13,000 bases of DNA from Candidatus Methanophagales archaeon (lineage in GTDB: Archaea > Halobacteriota > Syntropharchaeia > Alkanophagales > Methanospirareceae). Numbering within the stretch: the stretch's first letter is position 1; each line of letters starts with the position of its first letter. Below are positions 6,138 to 13,000 of the stretch, piece after piece. Position numbers and translations under genes: made by a program. The notes under the pieces were generated by a model. That model saw only the letters and a list, made by a program, of their open reading frames with translations. It was not told the origin of the DNA and ran no database searches. The stretch is taken from contig JAUWVD010000012.1 of assembly GCA_030617585.1 (NCBI GenBank), positions 1 to 13,000 on the forward strand, read 5' to 3'.

Positions 6138-8183
6138 ATGCATTACATAATTACAGAGAAGGGGACAACAGCAAAAAAAATCGCGGCCATTCTATCGAAT
6201 GGCAAGGCTAAGAAGAAAAAGATTGGTGGTATAGATGCACACGAGTTCGATGAAAAGGTAGTTATAGGACTGAGCGGGCATGTCTTTCGTCTTGACTTCC
6301 CGGATAGCTATAATAATTGGAGCAAAGTGGATCCTTACAAGCTGATAGATGCCAAAATAGTTACTGTTGCATTAAAAAAGGATATAGTTAAAACGCTGGG
6401 TCAGATAGCCAAAAAAGCCGATTATATTACCGTTGCTACTGATTACGATCGTGAAGGGGAGTTAATAGGCGTTGAAGCGCTCAACAGTATCAAAAAAATA
6501 AACCCTGAATTGAAGGTTGACCGGATGCGATACAGTGCTATAACAGAGAAGGACATAAAAGATAGTTTTGCGGCAAGAAGTGAGGTAGATTATAACTTAG
6601 CGGCATCAGCCGAAGTGAGGCAGATAATAGACCTGGTCTGGGGTGCATCACTGACTAGGTTCGTATCCCTATCTGCAAATCGGTTGGGAGAGGACTTCTT
6701 CTCTGTTGGACGTGTGCAATCCCCAACACTTGCGTTACTGGTAGAGAAGGAGAAAGAGATAGCGAAATTCGTACCGCGTAAGTATTGGGAACTGCATGCG
6801 AAATTAAAGACAGAAAACGGTGAGATTTTTGACGTAACACATAAAACAGCTAAATTCTGGGAAAAGGACGAAGCGGAAGTGTCAAAAGCGAGAATAGAAG
6901 CTGCCAAAGTGGGATTTGTTCGTACGCTAAAGACGAAGTTACGGGTTGAGAAGCCGCCTACACCTTTTGATACTACCACTTTTATAAGTGCTGCATCCGC
7001 TATAAGCTATACACCGAAGCGTCTAATGGCTATTGCAGAGGGGTTATACCTTGGCGGACTCATCTCTTATCATCGTACTGATAATACCACCTATCCGGAC
7101 ACGCTCGATTTAAAGGCGTTAGTGCAGATGTTCCAGAAGCACAAAGAATTTGGTAAGCATGCCAAGTTGCTACTCACGAAAAAGGAATTAAAGCCAACTG
7201 CAGGTAAAAAAAAGACCACTGACCATCCGCCCATACATCCGGTCGCAGAGACAACAAAAGATAAGCTAGAGAAGGACGAATGGAAAGTCTATGAACTGGT
7301 AGTTCGGCGTTTTTTAGCTACTCTTTCGGACGCTGCGAAATGGGAAGATACAAATGTGACGGCTGAAATAGGCGACGAGCCATTAACCGCAAAGGGTAGA
7401 CTACTGAAGGAGCAAGGGTTCCTCGCTATATATCCATATCAGAAGAAGGAGGAGCTGGTAATACCACAGTTAAAAGAGGATGAGAAAGTAGATCTTGAGC
7501 ATATCGAGCTTGTAGAGAAGGAAACGAAACCGCCAAACAGGATTTCACAGGCGGGACTAATAAAGAAGATGGATGACTTAGGGCTGGGCACGAAGAGTAC
7601 GCGACATGAGATAATAGGGAAGTTGTATGATAGAACATACGTGCAGGGCAATCCGGCAAAACCAACGGAGAAGGCAGTTGCGCTTATAGATTCATTAGAG
7701 AAATACGCCGCGCTGATAACGAAGTCGGAGATGACAAAAACGCTTGAGTTGGAGATGAATGAGATAAGTGAGGGAAAACGGAAGAAGAAAGAAGTTGCAG
7801 AAGATTCGCGAAATATGCTGAAAGACGTGTTTACGGATCTGAAGAAGAACCGTAGTGAAATTGGAAACTCGCTCAAAGAAGCTGTAAGGGCAGATAAAAT
7901 CGTAGGATCATGCCCTAAATGTGACTCGGATCTGTTATTGTTATCTTCTAGACGCGGTAAGCGATTTGTAGGCTGTAGCAATTATCCTGCTTGTGAATTC
8001 TCGCTTCCAATGCCAAAGAGTGGTAGAGTTGTTGTGACCGAGGACAAATGCGATGAACATCCCTATATGTTTAAGTTGAAGATAATAAAAAAGGGTGCGC
8101 GCCCCTGGGATTTCGGCTGTCCATATTGCAATTTCCAGCAGTGGCAGGATAAAGTAAAGAGTGAGAAAAAAGGTGAGAATTGA
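6138..8183 (+). CDS. topA: DNA topoisomerase I, type IA, archaeal
   Basis: Type IA topoisomerase relaxes negatively supercoiled DNA by single-strand passage. The 681-residue protein has an N-terminal Toprim domain with the catalytic Glu at 7 (ITEKGTTAKKIA) and the acidic triad DYDRE at 102-106. The active-site tyrosine is Y311 in the SYHRTDNTTYP motif. A cleavage/strand-passage core extends to about 560. The C-terminal region carries Cys-based zinc-ribbon modules: C592-x2-C595 with C613/C619, then a second incomplete-looking cluster with C638, H641, C661 and C664. There is no helicase domain, so this is not reverse gyrase. The ATG at 6138 follows GGAGAGGT. The gene ends just before a T-rich stem-loop and converges on the ATPase genes. 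Confidence 0.95.
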   Translation: MHYIITEKGTTAKKIAAILSNGKAKKKKIGGIDAHEFDEKVVIGLSGHVFRLDFPDSYNNWSKVDPYKLIDAKIVTVALKKDIVKTLGQIAKKADYITVATDYDREGELIGVEALNSIKKINPELKVDRMRYSAITEKDIKDSFAARSEVDYNLAASAEVRQIIDLVWGASLTRFVSLSANRLGEDFFSVGRVQSPTLALLVEKEKEIAKFVPRKYWELHAKLKTENGEIFDVTHKTAKFWEKDEAEVSKARIEAAKVGFVRTLKTKLRVEKPPTPFDTTTFISAASAISYTPKRLMAIAEGLYLGGLISYHRTDNTTYPDTLDLKALVQMFQKHKEFGKHAKLLLTKKELKPTAGKKKTTDHPPIHPVAETTKDKLEKDEWKVYELVVRRFLATLSDAAKWEDTNVTAEIGDEPLTAKGRLLKEQGFLAIYPYQKKEELVIPQLKEDEKVDLEHIELVEKETKPPNRISQAGLIKKMDDLGLGTKSTRHEIIGKLYDRTYVQGNPAKPTEKAVALIDSLEKYAALITKSEMTKTLELEMNEISEGKRKKKEVAEDSRNMLKDVFTDLKKNRSEIGNSLKEAVRADKIVGSCPKCDSDLLLLSSRRGKRFVGCSNYPACEFSLPMPKSGRVVVTEDKCDEHPYMFKLKIIKKGARPWDFGCPYCNFQQWQDKVKSEKKGEN

Positions 8184-8193
8184 CAAGTGCCTC

Positions 8194-8220
8194 AACTTTT
8201 TTTTTTGCACGCAAAAAGTT
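8194..8220. terminator. Bidirectional terminator between topA and atpF
   Basis: AACTTTTT (8194-8201) is complementary to AAAAAGTT (8213-8220), and TTTTTG (8202-8207) can alternatively pair with CAAAAA (8212-8217). The plus strand presents a run of ten Ts (8197-8206) after topA. The minus strand presents TTTTT after the atpF stop (8221-8223). Its place between two convergent gene ends 37 bases apart fits T-tract termination in both directions. Confidence 0.6.
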
Positions 8221-8544
8221 TTACTTAATCGCGACACCAACTGCACGTTTTATCAATAAGCCTATTTCGTCAATAGCATCCACCATAGGCCCTTTCTTAT
8301 CGGGTATTTCAATGATAACCGGGATTACGCCACTTTTCTTCGCATTTATCGCCCTTATCTTCTCTTTGTTCCGAGCTACGGCGGCAATCCTTTCGCTTAT
8401 AATTACAACAGCAACCTCATCGCGTACTAATTTATCTAACACACGAGTAACATCCTCATTGTCCGTGGAACATTCATGCACTTTCGTTACTCCCGCAAGC
8501 CGGAAAGCACTTGCAGTCTCCGAGTCACCAATTACTGCAATCAT
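8221..8544 (-). CDS. atpF: A-type ATP synthase subunit F
   Basis: Subunit F is the small Rossmann-like protein of the central rotor stalk of the archaeal A1AO ATP synthase, contacting subunits D and the A3B3 head. The 107 residues match the family. The N-terminus MIAVIGDSETASAFRLAGV is diagnostic, and the VIPVIIEIPDKKGP segment near residues 73-86 is the usual C-terminal switch region. The ATG overlaps the atpE stop codon (shared ATGA at 8541-8544), and no separate ribosome site is visible, so translation is probably coupled. It is the last gene of the cluster. Subunits A, B and D, which commonly follow F, are absent, because the next gene is the convergent topA. Confidence 0.9.
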   Translation of the reverse strand: MIAVIGDSETASAFRLAGVTKVHECSTDNEDVTRVLDKLVRDEVAVVIISERIAAVARNKEKIRAINAKKSGVIPVIIEIPDKKGPMVDAIDEIGLLIKRAVGVAIK

Positions 8545-9185
8545 TTTTCTGTAAAGAGCGTTTTCATTATATCTTCCCTTATACTGGCAGAGTATCGAGT
8601 CATACGCTGTTCAAAAGTATTATTCACCTCTATTTTACCATCTTTTCCTCGCACTATGACTCCACCTGCGGACTTTATCCTTTCACTGGATAGCGATAAT
8701 TTTACAGGTACCGTTATATCCTGGCTTAGTTCAGTAGATACTTTCTTAAGTATAGATTTGTCTATGTAAGACGCATCCTCCTCGCAAATCAGTGCTTCCA
8801 ATTCATTGTCTGTGCCACCACCAGCAATTAGACTTATTGAAGCGTCCTTTATCAAACCAGCCATGATGTCAGAATACGAAACACCTTTGAAACCTTCTTC
8901 TTTTACTTTCTTTATCCTCTTCATTGTTTCCTCTAACGCCTTCTTTGTCATTTCCTCATCAGCATTCCATTTAAGCTTCCTTGCATTCAGTCGCGCGGCT
9001 CTAACCATCCGCTCTTTCTCCTCAAGACCTCTCGCTTCCTCAGCCGCAATAAAGTCCTTTTTTCGATCTTCTATCTCTTCTCTCGCTTCACTAATCAGCT
9101 CACTCGCCTTCGCCTCCGCTTCGCGTACTATCTCATCGCACTCAGCATTTGCTTCGTCTTTTATCCGCCCCTCTATCTCATTCAC
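8541..9185 (-). CDS. atpE: A-type ATP synthase subunit E
   Basis: Subunit E is the peripheral-stalk (stator) protein of the A1AO ATP synthase. Its N-terminal half is a long charged coiled coil (about 5-100) that pairs with subunit H. The C-terminal globular domain carries the family hallmark SAGGVIVRGKDGKIEVNNTF, followed by a terminal helix. I place the start at the GTG at 9185-9183 because GGGGTGATCC, nearly a full complement of the archaeal 16S 3' end, lies 8 bases upstream. This gives 214 residues, nearer the family norm. A longer start at the GTG 9200-9198 would overlap the atpH stop (GTGA), add five residues and have only a weak site. The gene overlaps atpF by four bases. Confidence 0.9.
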   Translation of the reverse strand: MNEIEGRIKDEANAECDEIVREAEAKASELISEAREEIEDRKKDFIAAEEARGLEEKERMVRAARLNARKLKWNADEEMTKKALEETMKRIKKVKEEGFKGVSYSDIMAGLIKDASISLIAGGGTDNELEALICEEDASYIDKSILKKVSTELSQDITVPVKLSLSSERIKSAGGVIVRGKDGKIEVNNTFEQRMTRYSASIREDIMKTLFTEK

Positions 9186-9196
9186 ACCCAAATGGA

Positions 9197-9514
9197 TCAC
9201 CCCAACCCCAATATTCTTTCTAACACTATGTTTGCCGTGTTCTCGATATTAGATTCCGCGATAGATCTCAGCTTCTCTGCCTCGGCCTCAGCATTTTCCA
9301 TTAGCTCTTTCTCTTCCTCTCCGCCTTCCTTCGCATACTTGTCGGTAACCTCAAAGGCGACGTTCTTCTCATCCACACGCGCTGCCTCTTTTTGCACCTT
9401 TACTTCTTCCTCTGCCGCCCTTGCTATCTCTACAGCACGCTCTTTGGCCGCTTCTATCTGCTTCTGACCTGCCTCTTCCCTTTCTCTTATAAACCTTAAT
9501 GCTTCTACTGCCAT
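9197..9514 (-). CDS. atpH: A-type ATP synthase subunit H
   Basis: AtpH/AhaH is the small coiled-coil partner of subunit E, and the two form the peripheral stalk linking the A1 head to the membrane subunit I. The 105-residue protein is almost entirely charged Ala/Glu/Lys/Arg-rich helix with heptad-like spacing (about 5-90) and a short hydrophobic C-terminal tail (NIVLERILGLG), as in the family. In characterised methanogens H opens the operon and is followed by I and K before E; here E follows at once. The ATG (9512-9514) has no obvious Shine-Dalgarno. A TATA-like ATTTAAAAAG at 9551-9560 predicts a transcription start at about 9530 and a leader of about 15 bases. Confidence 0.85.
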   Translation of the reverse strand: MAVEALRFIREREEAGQKQIEAAKERAVEIARAAEEEVKVQKEAARVDEKNVAFEVTDKYAKEGGEEEKELMENAEAEAEKLRSIAESNIENTANIVLERILGLG

Positions 9515-9518
9515 TGTA

Positions 9519-9625
9519 TATTCTTCTATAATAGGACGACTGTATTATAGCTTTTTAAATGTTTCATTTATAATTATTTATCCTTTTTAAAAGATAGTTA
9601 AACTCGCTCTTTCTATAGAAGAATA
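9519..9625. promoter_or_regulatory. Mirrored divergent promoters with a 12-bp inverted repeat
   Basis: The 135-bp gap between atpH and the isomerase gene contains TATTCTTCTATA at 9519-9530 and its exact reverse complement TATAGAAGAATA at 9614-9625. On each outward strand the motif begins about 28-30 bases after the start of a TATA-like element (TTTTTAAAAG at 9586-9595 plus; ATTTAAAAAG at 9560-9551 minus). Both transcripts would therefore begin at or in the same TATAGAAGAATA sequence. This suggests a shared initiator, regulator site or 5' leader element. The function is inferred; the repeat itself is directly visible. Confidence 0.5.
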
Positions 9626-9649
9626 CTAAAAAAGGTAGGTTAATTATTT

Positions 9650-10441
9650 ATGATACCGAAAATAAGTTTCTCCTCGGTAGATGCGGCCAGCAACCCCGTG
9701 GAGTGGATGTATAGAATAGAAGATGCCGGCTTTCAGGGCTGGGAGATTGTGGGTGAAGGACTACAGAAAGTGGAAGGCAAATTTAAAGAGCGGGTGAGGG
9801 AGCTAAGCGAAACGACAAATCTCATCTTTTCATTACATTCCCCGCTCTCGGATATTAACATAGCAAGTGTAAACGAGCGGATAAGGGAAGAGAGCATAAG
9901 GCAGATAAAGGAGTGCATAGATGCGGCATACGAGTTCATTGCAGATATATGCGTAGTACATCCCGGCTTTTTCTCGCCGTTGACCGTGCAGATGCCGGAG
10001 AAGGCGTTTCAGAAAGCGATTGCGAGTCTAACAACAATATGTGATTTTGCTGCGGAACGGGGGTTGCGAATAGCATTAGAGAATCTAACATCGGCGAAAA
10101 TGCTTATGGGTCGGGATCCGGAAGAACTCAATCGAATAGTGCGCGGCGTGAATGCGGATAATCTTGGGCTCTGTCTTGACGTGGCGCATGCGAATACGAC
10201 AAAGACGCTAGACGAATTTTTAAATAAGAAGGCGACGGCTGTAGAGATAATACACATGCATGCAAGCGACAACTTTGGCGCTGATGACCTGCATTTGCCA
10301 TTGGGCGAGGGCAACCTGGATTGTAAGAAGGTGTTGGCAGGGATTAAGGACTATGAATATCGCGGGGTAATGGTGCTGGAATTGTATACATTAGAGGGCG
10401 GGATAGAGAGCTTAGCGCTTATACAAAAGCTCTTAACATGA
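9650..10441 (+). CDS. TIM-barrel sugar-phosphate isomerase/epimerase-like protein
   Basis: A 263-residue protein of the xylose isomerase-like TIM-barrel / AP endonuclease family 2 superfamily. Conserved metal-site residues typical of the fold are visible: H63 (SLHSP), H104 (VVHPGF), E144 (ALENL), D177 and H180 (LDVAH), H202/H204 (HMHASDN), H215 (DLHLPLGEG) and E244 (VLELY). A divalent-metal-dependent isomerase, epimerase or endonuclease is thus likely, but the substrate cannot be read from sequence. Similar genes are common in methanogen genomes. The ATG at 9650 has an AGGTAGG purine stretch about 10-16 bases upstream. It diverges from atpH across a shared promoter region and converges on the hydrolase gene with only 17 bases between stop codons. 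Confidence 0.85.
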   Translation: MIPKISFSSVDAASNPVEWMYRIEDAGFQGWEIVGEGLQKVEGKFKERVRELSETTNLIFSLHSPLSDINIASVNERIREESIRQIKECIDAAYEFIADICVVHPGFFSPLTVQMPEKAFQKAIASLTTICDFAAERGLRIALENLTSAKMLMGRDPEELNRIVRGVNADNLGLCLDVAHANTTKTLDEFLNKKATAVEIIHMHASDNFGADDLHLPLGEGNLDCKKVLAGIKDYEYRGVMVLELYTLEGGIESLALIQKLLT

Positions 10442-10458
10442 TGTCAATTGAATAGTGA

Positions 10459-11361
10459 TCACGAGACCATAGCCTCAAGTTCGGTCTCAAGATATTCGGC
10501 CATCTCCTTGCAGTATCCATGCGTGGCAATCTCAATAGTATGTAGCTCTTTCGGTGCGAGAGCTTTTGCGTATGTCTGCTCTGCATTTTCGTATGCTATG
10601 ATCGTGTCGTTCCTGGAATGAATCATAACGAACTTTCTGGGTGGTATTTTGCTCAGATACCTGTCCGGGTCGATAGATTTGTAGAATCTGATTACCTCCG
10701 GGTCGTTCAGAGCACCGGAAGTAATCGCGGAATCAACACCATAGCCGCATGTGCTGACGGCAATCACGCCACAAGCATCTGGATCGAGTGCACAAGCGAT
10801 AATCGCAAATCGTGCACCGTTACTCTCGCCTGCAAATACGATACGTTCCGGATCAATCCCCGGCTGGTGGCGCAATACCGCCGCGGCAGCAAGGGCATCA
10901 TGTACCATCTTGTGCTCGATCGGTTCTTCACCGTTTACAAACATCTGTAAATCCGTTTGTATATCCAGAGCACCTAAATTACGCTGGTCTATCGTGATAC
11001 TTGCATAGCCAAGACTGCAAAGATACTTTGCAAGCCCTTGCTCGCCTTCTTTTGTTACTGCTGCACCGGGTAGCAGTACGACCCCGGGGACATCCTCCTC
11101 CTGGGTTGGCACTCGCATAAGCCCCGCAATTTGTGTGCCTCTGCTCGCAAATGAGAGCTCATAAAGCGAGTAATTGTCACTAGTTTCGAGTATGGACAAT
11201 TGATATTCAGGCGTGCATTTTGGATATTCCAACACCCCTTCCGGGGTCACACGCCAATTCCTATCGGAACCGGAAAGAAATATCACAGCAGCTATTGCCG
11301 CAATGCTAATAGCAAGTATTATTGTTGTAGTGCGTGCTCTACCCTTTTGGTTTTTGGCCAT
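10459..11361 (-). CDS. Membrane-anchored alpha/beta hydrolase
   Basis: A 300-residue alpha/beta-hydrolase-fold protein of the dienelactone hydrolase / acyl-peptidase-like group. The N-terminus has a basic stretch (KNQKGRAR) followed by a hydrophobic helix at about 12-30, a signal anchor that would place the catalytic domain outside the membrane. The catalytic triad can be proposed as S180 in the nucleophile elbow GESNG, D252 in SRNDT and H281 in THGYC. An oxyanion-type segment LLPGAAV lies at 96-102. The substrate is unknown. The ATG (11359-11361) lacks a Shine-Dalgarno, and AT-rich sequence with TATA-like boxes lies just upstream, so the transcript may be leaderless. It diverges from the AtwA gene across 74 bases and converges with the isomerase gene. 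A functional link to either neighbour is not evident. Confidence 0.85.
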   Translation of the reverse strand: MAKNQKGRARTTTIILAISIAAIAAVIFLSGSDRNWRVTPEGVLEYPKCTPEYQLSILETSDNYSLYELSFASRGTQIAGLMRVPTQEEDVPGVVLLPGAAVTKEGEQGLAKYLCSLGYASITIDQRNLGALDIQTDLQMFVNGEEPIEHKMVHDALAAAAVLRHQPGIDPERIVFAGESNGARFAIIACALDPDACGVIAVSTCGYGVDSAITSGALNDPEVIRFYKSIDPDRYLSKIPPRKFVMIHSRNDTIIAYENAEQTYAKALAPKELHTIEIATHGYCKEMAEYLETELEAMVS

Positions 11362-11435
11362 TAATTAGATAAAATATTTATGATTCATAGTTATAGTATG
11401 TCATTATATCAGGAGATAAGAAAGAGGCGATAAAA

Positions 11436-13000
11436 ATGAGTGCAATATTGCGTGTTCATGGGCTTTGTAAGCGGTACGAATTGTCAAAGATAGATAGAGA
11501 TCTGGTAGCGCTGGATGGTGTATCTTTTAAGTTAGAAAAAGGCGAGACGCTAGGGGTAATCGGAATGAGTGGGGCAGGTAAGACAACTTTACTTCGCATG
11601 CTTCGCGGTTATGAGCGGTTTGATGAAGGTGTAGTGGAGATAGATGGCATTAAAGTGACACCGGATTCATCGTGGTCTGAGTACAGGAAACTTAGAGAAA
11701 AGACGGCTTTTCATCTTCAGCGCTCTTTTGCACTTTATAATATTTCCGTGATAGACAATGTAATAAAACGGCTGAGGGCGAAGCAAACGGGTTTTGAAGA
11801 TGTACCAGTGTTTGAGGACGAATACGATGAGTTAAAGGAAGAGGCATTTAAAATTCTTGATCTTGTTGGATTACGAGACAAATGGAATCACCTATACACG
11901 ATTTTGAGCGGTGGCGACAAACAAAGGGTTTTGCTCGCGCGGCAACTAGCAAAAGAGCCGGCCATATTGCTCCTTGATGAGCCCGGCACGATGTCTGACC
12001 CTCTAACGAGGAAATATCTGCTTGAGTCTGTAAGACGGGTGAAAGATAAAACAGATCTATCCATTTTACTCGTCTCTCACATGCCCGAAGTGCATGAATA
12101 TCTTTGCGATCGGTTGCTCATGATGGATAAAGGGAAGATAGTAGAAGACGGAGAAACGAAAAACGTAATCGATAAGTTCTTAACCCCTCTTGAGCCCGTA
12201 AAGCCGTTAGCGCCAATAAAGGATGTGCAGGACACGATGATCTGGATTGACGGTGTCTGGAAGAAATATGACCTGGTCACATACCATACATTGATGCGAA
12301 CGATAGAAATGCAAGACCTTAATGTCAAGATTCCGAGAGGCAGCATAGTAGGGATAGTTGGTCCTTCTGCAATGGGGAAGACGGTTTTAATGCGCTTATT
12401 AGGCGGTTTTGAGAAGCCAGATAGGGGGCATATTCTGATCAGGATAGGAACAGTAGACTTTGCTAATATTAGCGAGTATGGTAGTAGATCGATAGAAGCG
12501 CGGAGCAAATTAGGTATTATTCATCAGGAGTTTGCACTTCCGCCTTACCAGCTCGTTCAAGACCTTTTTGCACGACGGATTGGGTTGAAGAAGTTCGAGA
12601 TGGTGAAACATGCGATGGAAAGGGCGGAGGAATTTGGTATTAGTGACGTCACACTCGATGTTCTTTTACGACTTGCCGACTTGCCGGAGGAAGAGGCTAA
12701 GGGTAGACTCCGGGAGATAGATCTTGATATGGATCTATTGAATGAACTGTTCCCAATATATCCGGCGACCGAAGCATTTAATGCGGCTAAGCCATACATA
12801 AAAGCAGTGAACTTGCCTGAAGAGATATTCAATCGTTACATTTCGGAGACGAGTGTGGGCGAGGAGATAAGGCTCGCAATTGCTTCTCTTATGGCCTCAA
12901 ACTGTGAAATTCTACTATTAGATGAGCCTTTTGGTGACATAGACCCTGTTTCGTTGCGTATGGTAACGAATGCATTGAAAGATTTGAATCGTGAGTTCGG
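11436..13000 (+). CDS. atwA: Methyl-CoM reductase system component A2 (AtwA-like), 3'-truncated
   Basis: A tandem ABC ATPase without membrane segments, open to the window edge, so 521 codons are visible and the C-terminus is missing. Domain 1 has Walker A GMSGAGKT (43-50), Q-loop Q95, signature LSGGDKQR (157-164), Walker B ILLLDE (177-182) and H-loop H215. A linker follows, then domain 2 with Walker A GPSAMGKT (309-316), Q-loop Q364, a divergent signature ETSVGEE (471-477) and Walker B ILLLDE (492-497). About 109 residues separate Q-loop and signature in domain 2 versus about 63 in domain 1, an expanded helical region. This layout and length fit component A2, the ATP-hydrolysing factor implicated in reductive activation of methyl-CoM reductase. 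A generic two-domain ABC ATPase is the alternative. The start is the ATG at 11436 with GAGGCGAT upstream. Confidence 0.85.
   Translation, partial: MSAILRVHGLCKRYELSKIDRDLVALDGVSFKLEKGETLGVIGMSGAGKTTLLRMLRGYERFDEGVVEIDGIKVTPDSSWSEYRKLREKTAFHLQRSFALYNISVIDNVIKRLRAKQTGFEDVPVFEDEYDELKEEAFKILDLVGLRDKWNHLYTILSGGDKQRVLLARQLAKEPAILLLDEPGTMSDPLTRKYLLESVRRVKDKTDLSILLVSHMPEVHEYLCDRLLMMDKGKIVEDGETKNVIDKFLTPLEPVKPLAPIKDVQDTMIWIDGVWKKYDLVTYHTLMRTIEMQDLNVKIPRGSIVGIVGPSAMGKTVLMRLLGGFEKPDRGHILIRIGTVDFANISEYGSRSIEARSKLGIIHQEFALPPYQLVQDLFARRIGLKKFEMVKHAMERAEEFGISDVTLDVLLRLADLPEEEAKGRLREIDLDMDLLNELFPIYPATEAFNAAKPYIKAVNLPEEIFNRYISETSVGEEIRLAIASLMASNCEILLLDEPFGDIDPVSLRMVTNALKDLNREF

Noticed and set aside
7439..7981. 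180-codon minus-strand frame inside topA.
   Set aside because: It is an antisense shadow giving a Ser/Phe-rich product, and topA is intact and unambiguous on the plus strand.
8806..9467. Plus-strand frames of 148 and 91 codons opposite atpE and atpH.
   Set aside because: Ser/Phe/Ala-rich products are the expected antisense reading of Glu/Lys/Ala coiled-coil genes.
1..13000. CRISPR arrays, insertion sequences, att sites, rRNA genes or a replication origin.
   Set aside because: On reading through the window I saw no regularly spaced direct repeats, transposase genes, terminal inverted repeats of IS type or rRNA-like blocks.

Overview
The window looks like a chromosomal segment of a methanogenic or methane/alkane-oxidising archaeon of the Euryarchaeota/Halobacteriota type. 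Three things point there. A tungsten/molybdenum formylmethanofuran dehydrogenase operon (fwd/fmd D-B-A-C) is present. A two-domain ABC protein of the methyl-coenzyme M reductase 'component A2' (AtwA) type runs off the right edge. The housekeeping genes are archaeal: an archaeal-type TyrRS, archaeal topoisomerase IA and A-type ATP synthase subunits. Promoters look archaeal (TATA boxes, some nearly leaderless genes), and several starts have Shine-Dalgarno sites matching the archaeal 16S 3' end. ANME-1 or Syntrophoarchaeum-like lineages are possible, but the sequence alone does not settle this.

Layout, left to right. Positions 1-113 (minus) hold the N-terminal 37 codons of an unrecognised protein, preceded by a possible 66-residue ORF (123-323, minus). 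Positions 399-4599 (minus) hold the operon fwdD-fwdB-fwdA-fwdC, closely spaced, with a TATA box upstream of fwdD and a hairpin plus T-tract directly after fwdC. Positions 4600-5089 are a roughly 490-bp intergenic region with no convincing protein gene. It contains divergent TATA-like motifs inside an 11-bp inverted repeat and a cluster of mutually exclusive hairpins that could be a small RNA or a leader. Next come tyrS (5090-6046, plus) and topA (6138-8183, plus). A T-rich stem-loop at 8194-8220 separates topA from the convergent A-type ATPase genes atpH-atpE-atpF (9514-8221, minus), which overlap or nearly overlap. A 135-bp divergent promoter region with a perfect 12-bp inverted repeat separates atpH from a TIM-barrel sugar-phosphate isomerase/epimerase-like gene (9650-10441, plus). 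A membrane-anchored alpha/beta hydrolase (11361-10459, minus) converges on it with a 17-bp gap. The AtwA-like gene (11436 to the window end, plus) diverges from the hydrolase.

Function. FwdABCD forms the catalytic core that interconverts CO2 and formylmethanofuran at the C1 end of the methanogenesis or reverse-methanogenesis pathway. AtwA is linked to ATP-dependent reductive activation of methyl-coenzyme M reductase at the other end. The ATP synthase stalk subunits belong to energy conservation.

I do not see a defence island, CRISPR array, insertion sequence or clearly new multi-gene system. The points most worth a second look are the H-E-F ATPase cluster lacking I, K and C, the mirrored promoter/initiator motif at 9519-9625, and the structured intergenic region at 4762-4990.
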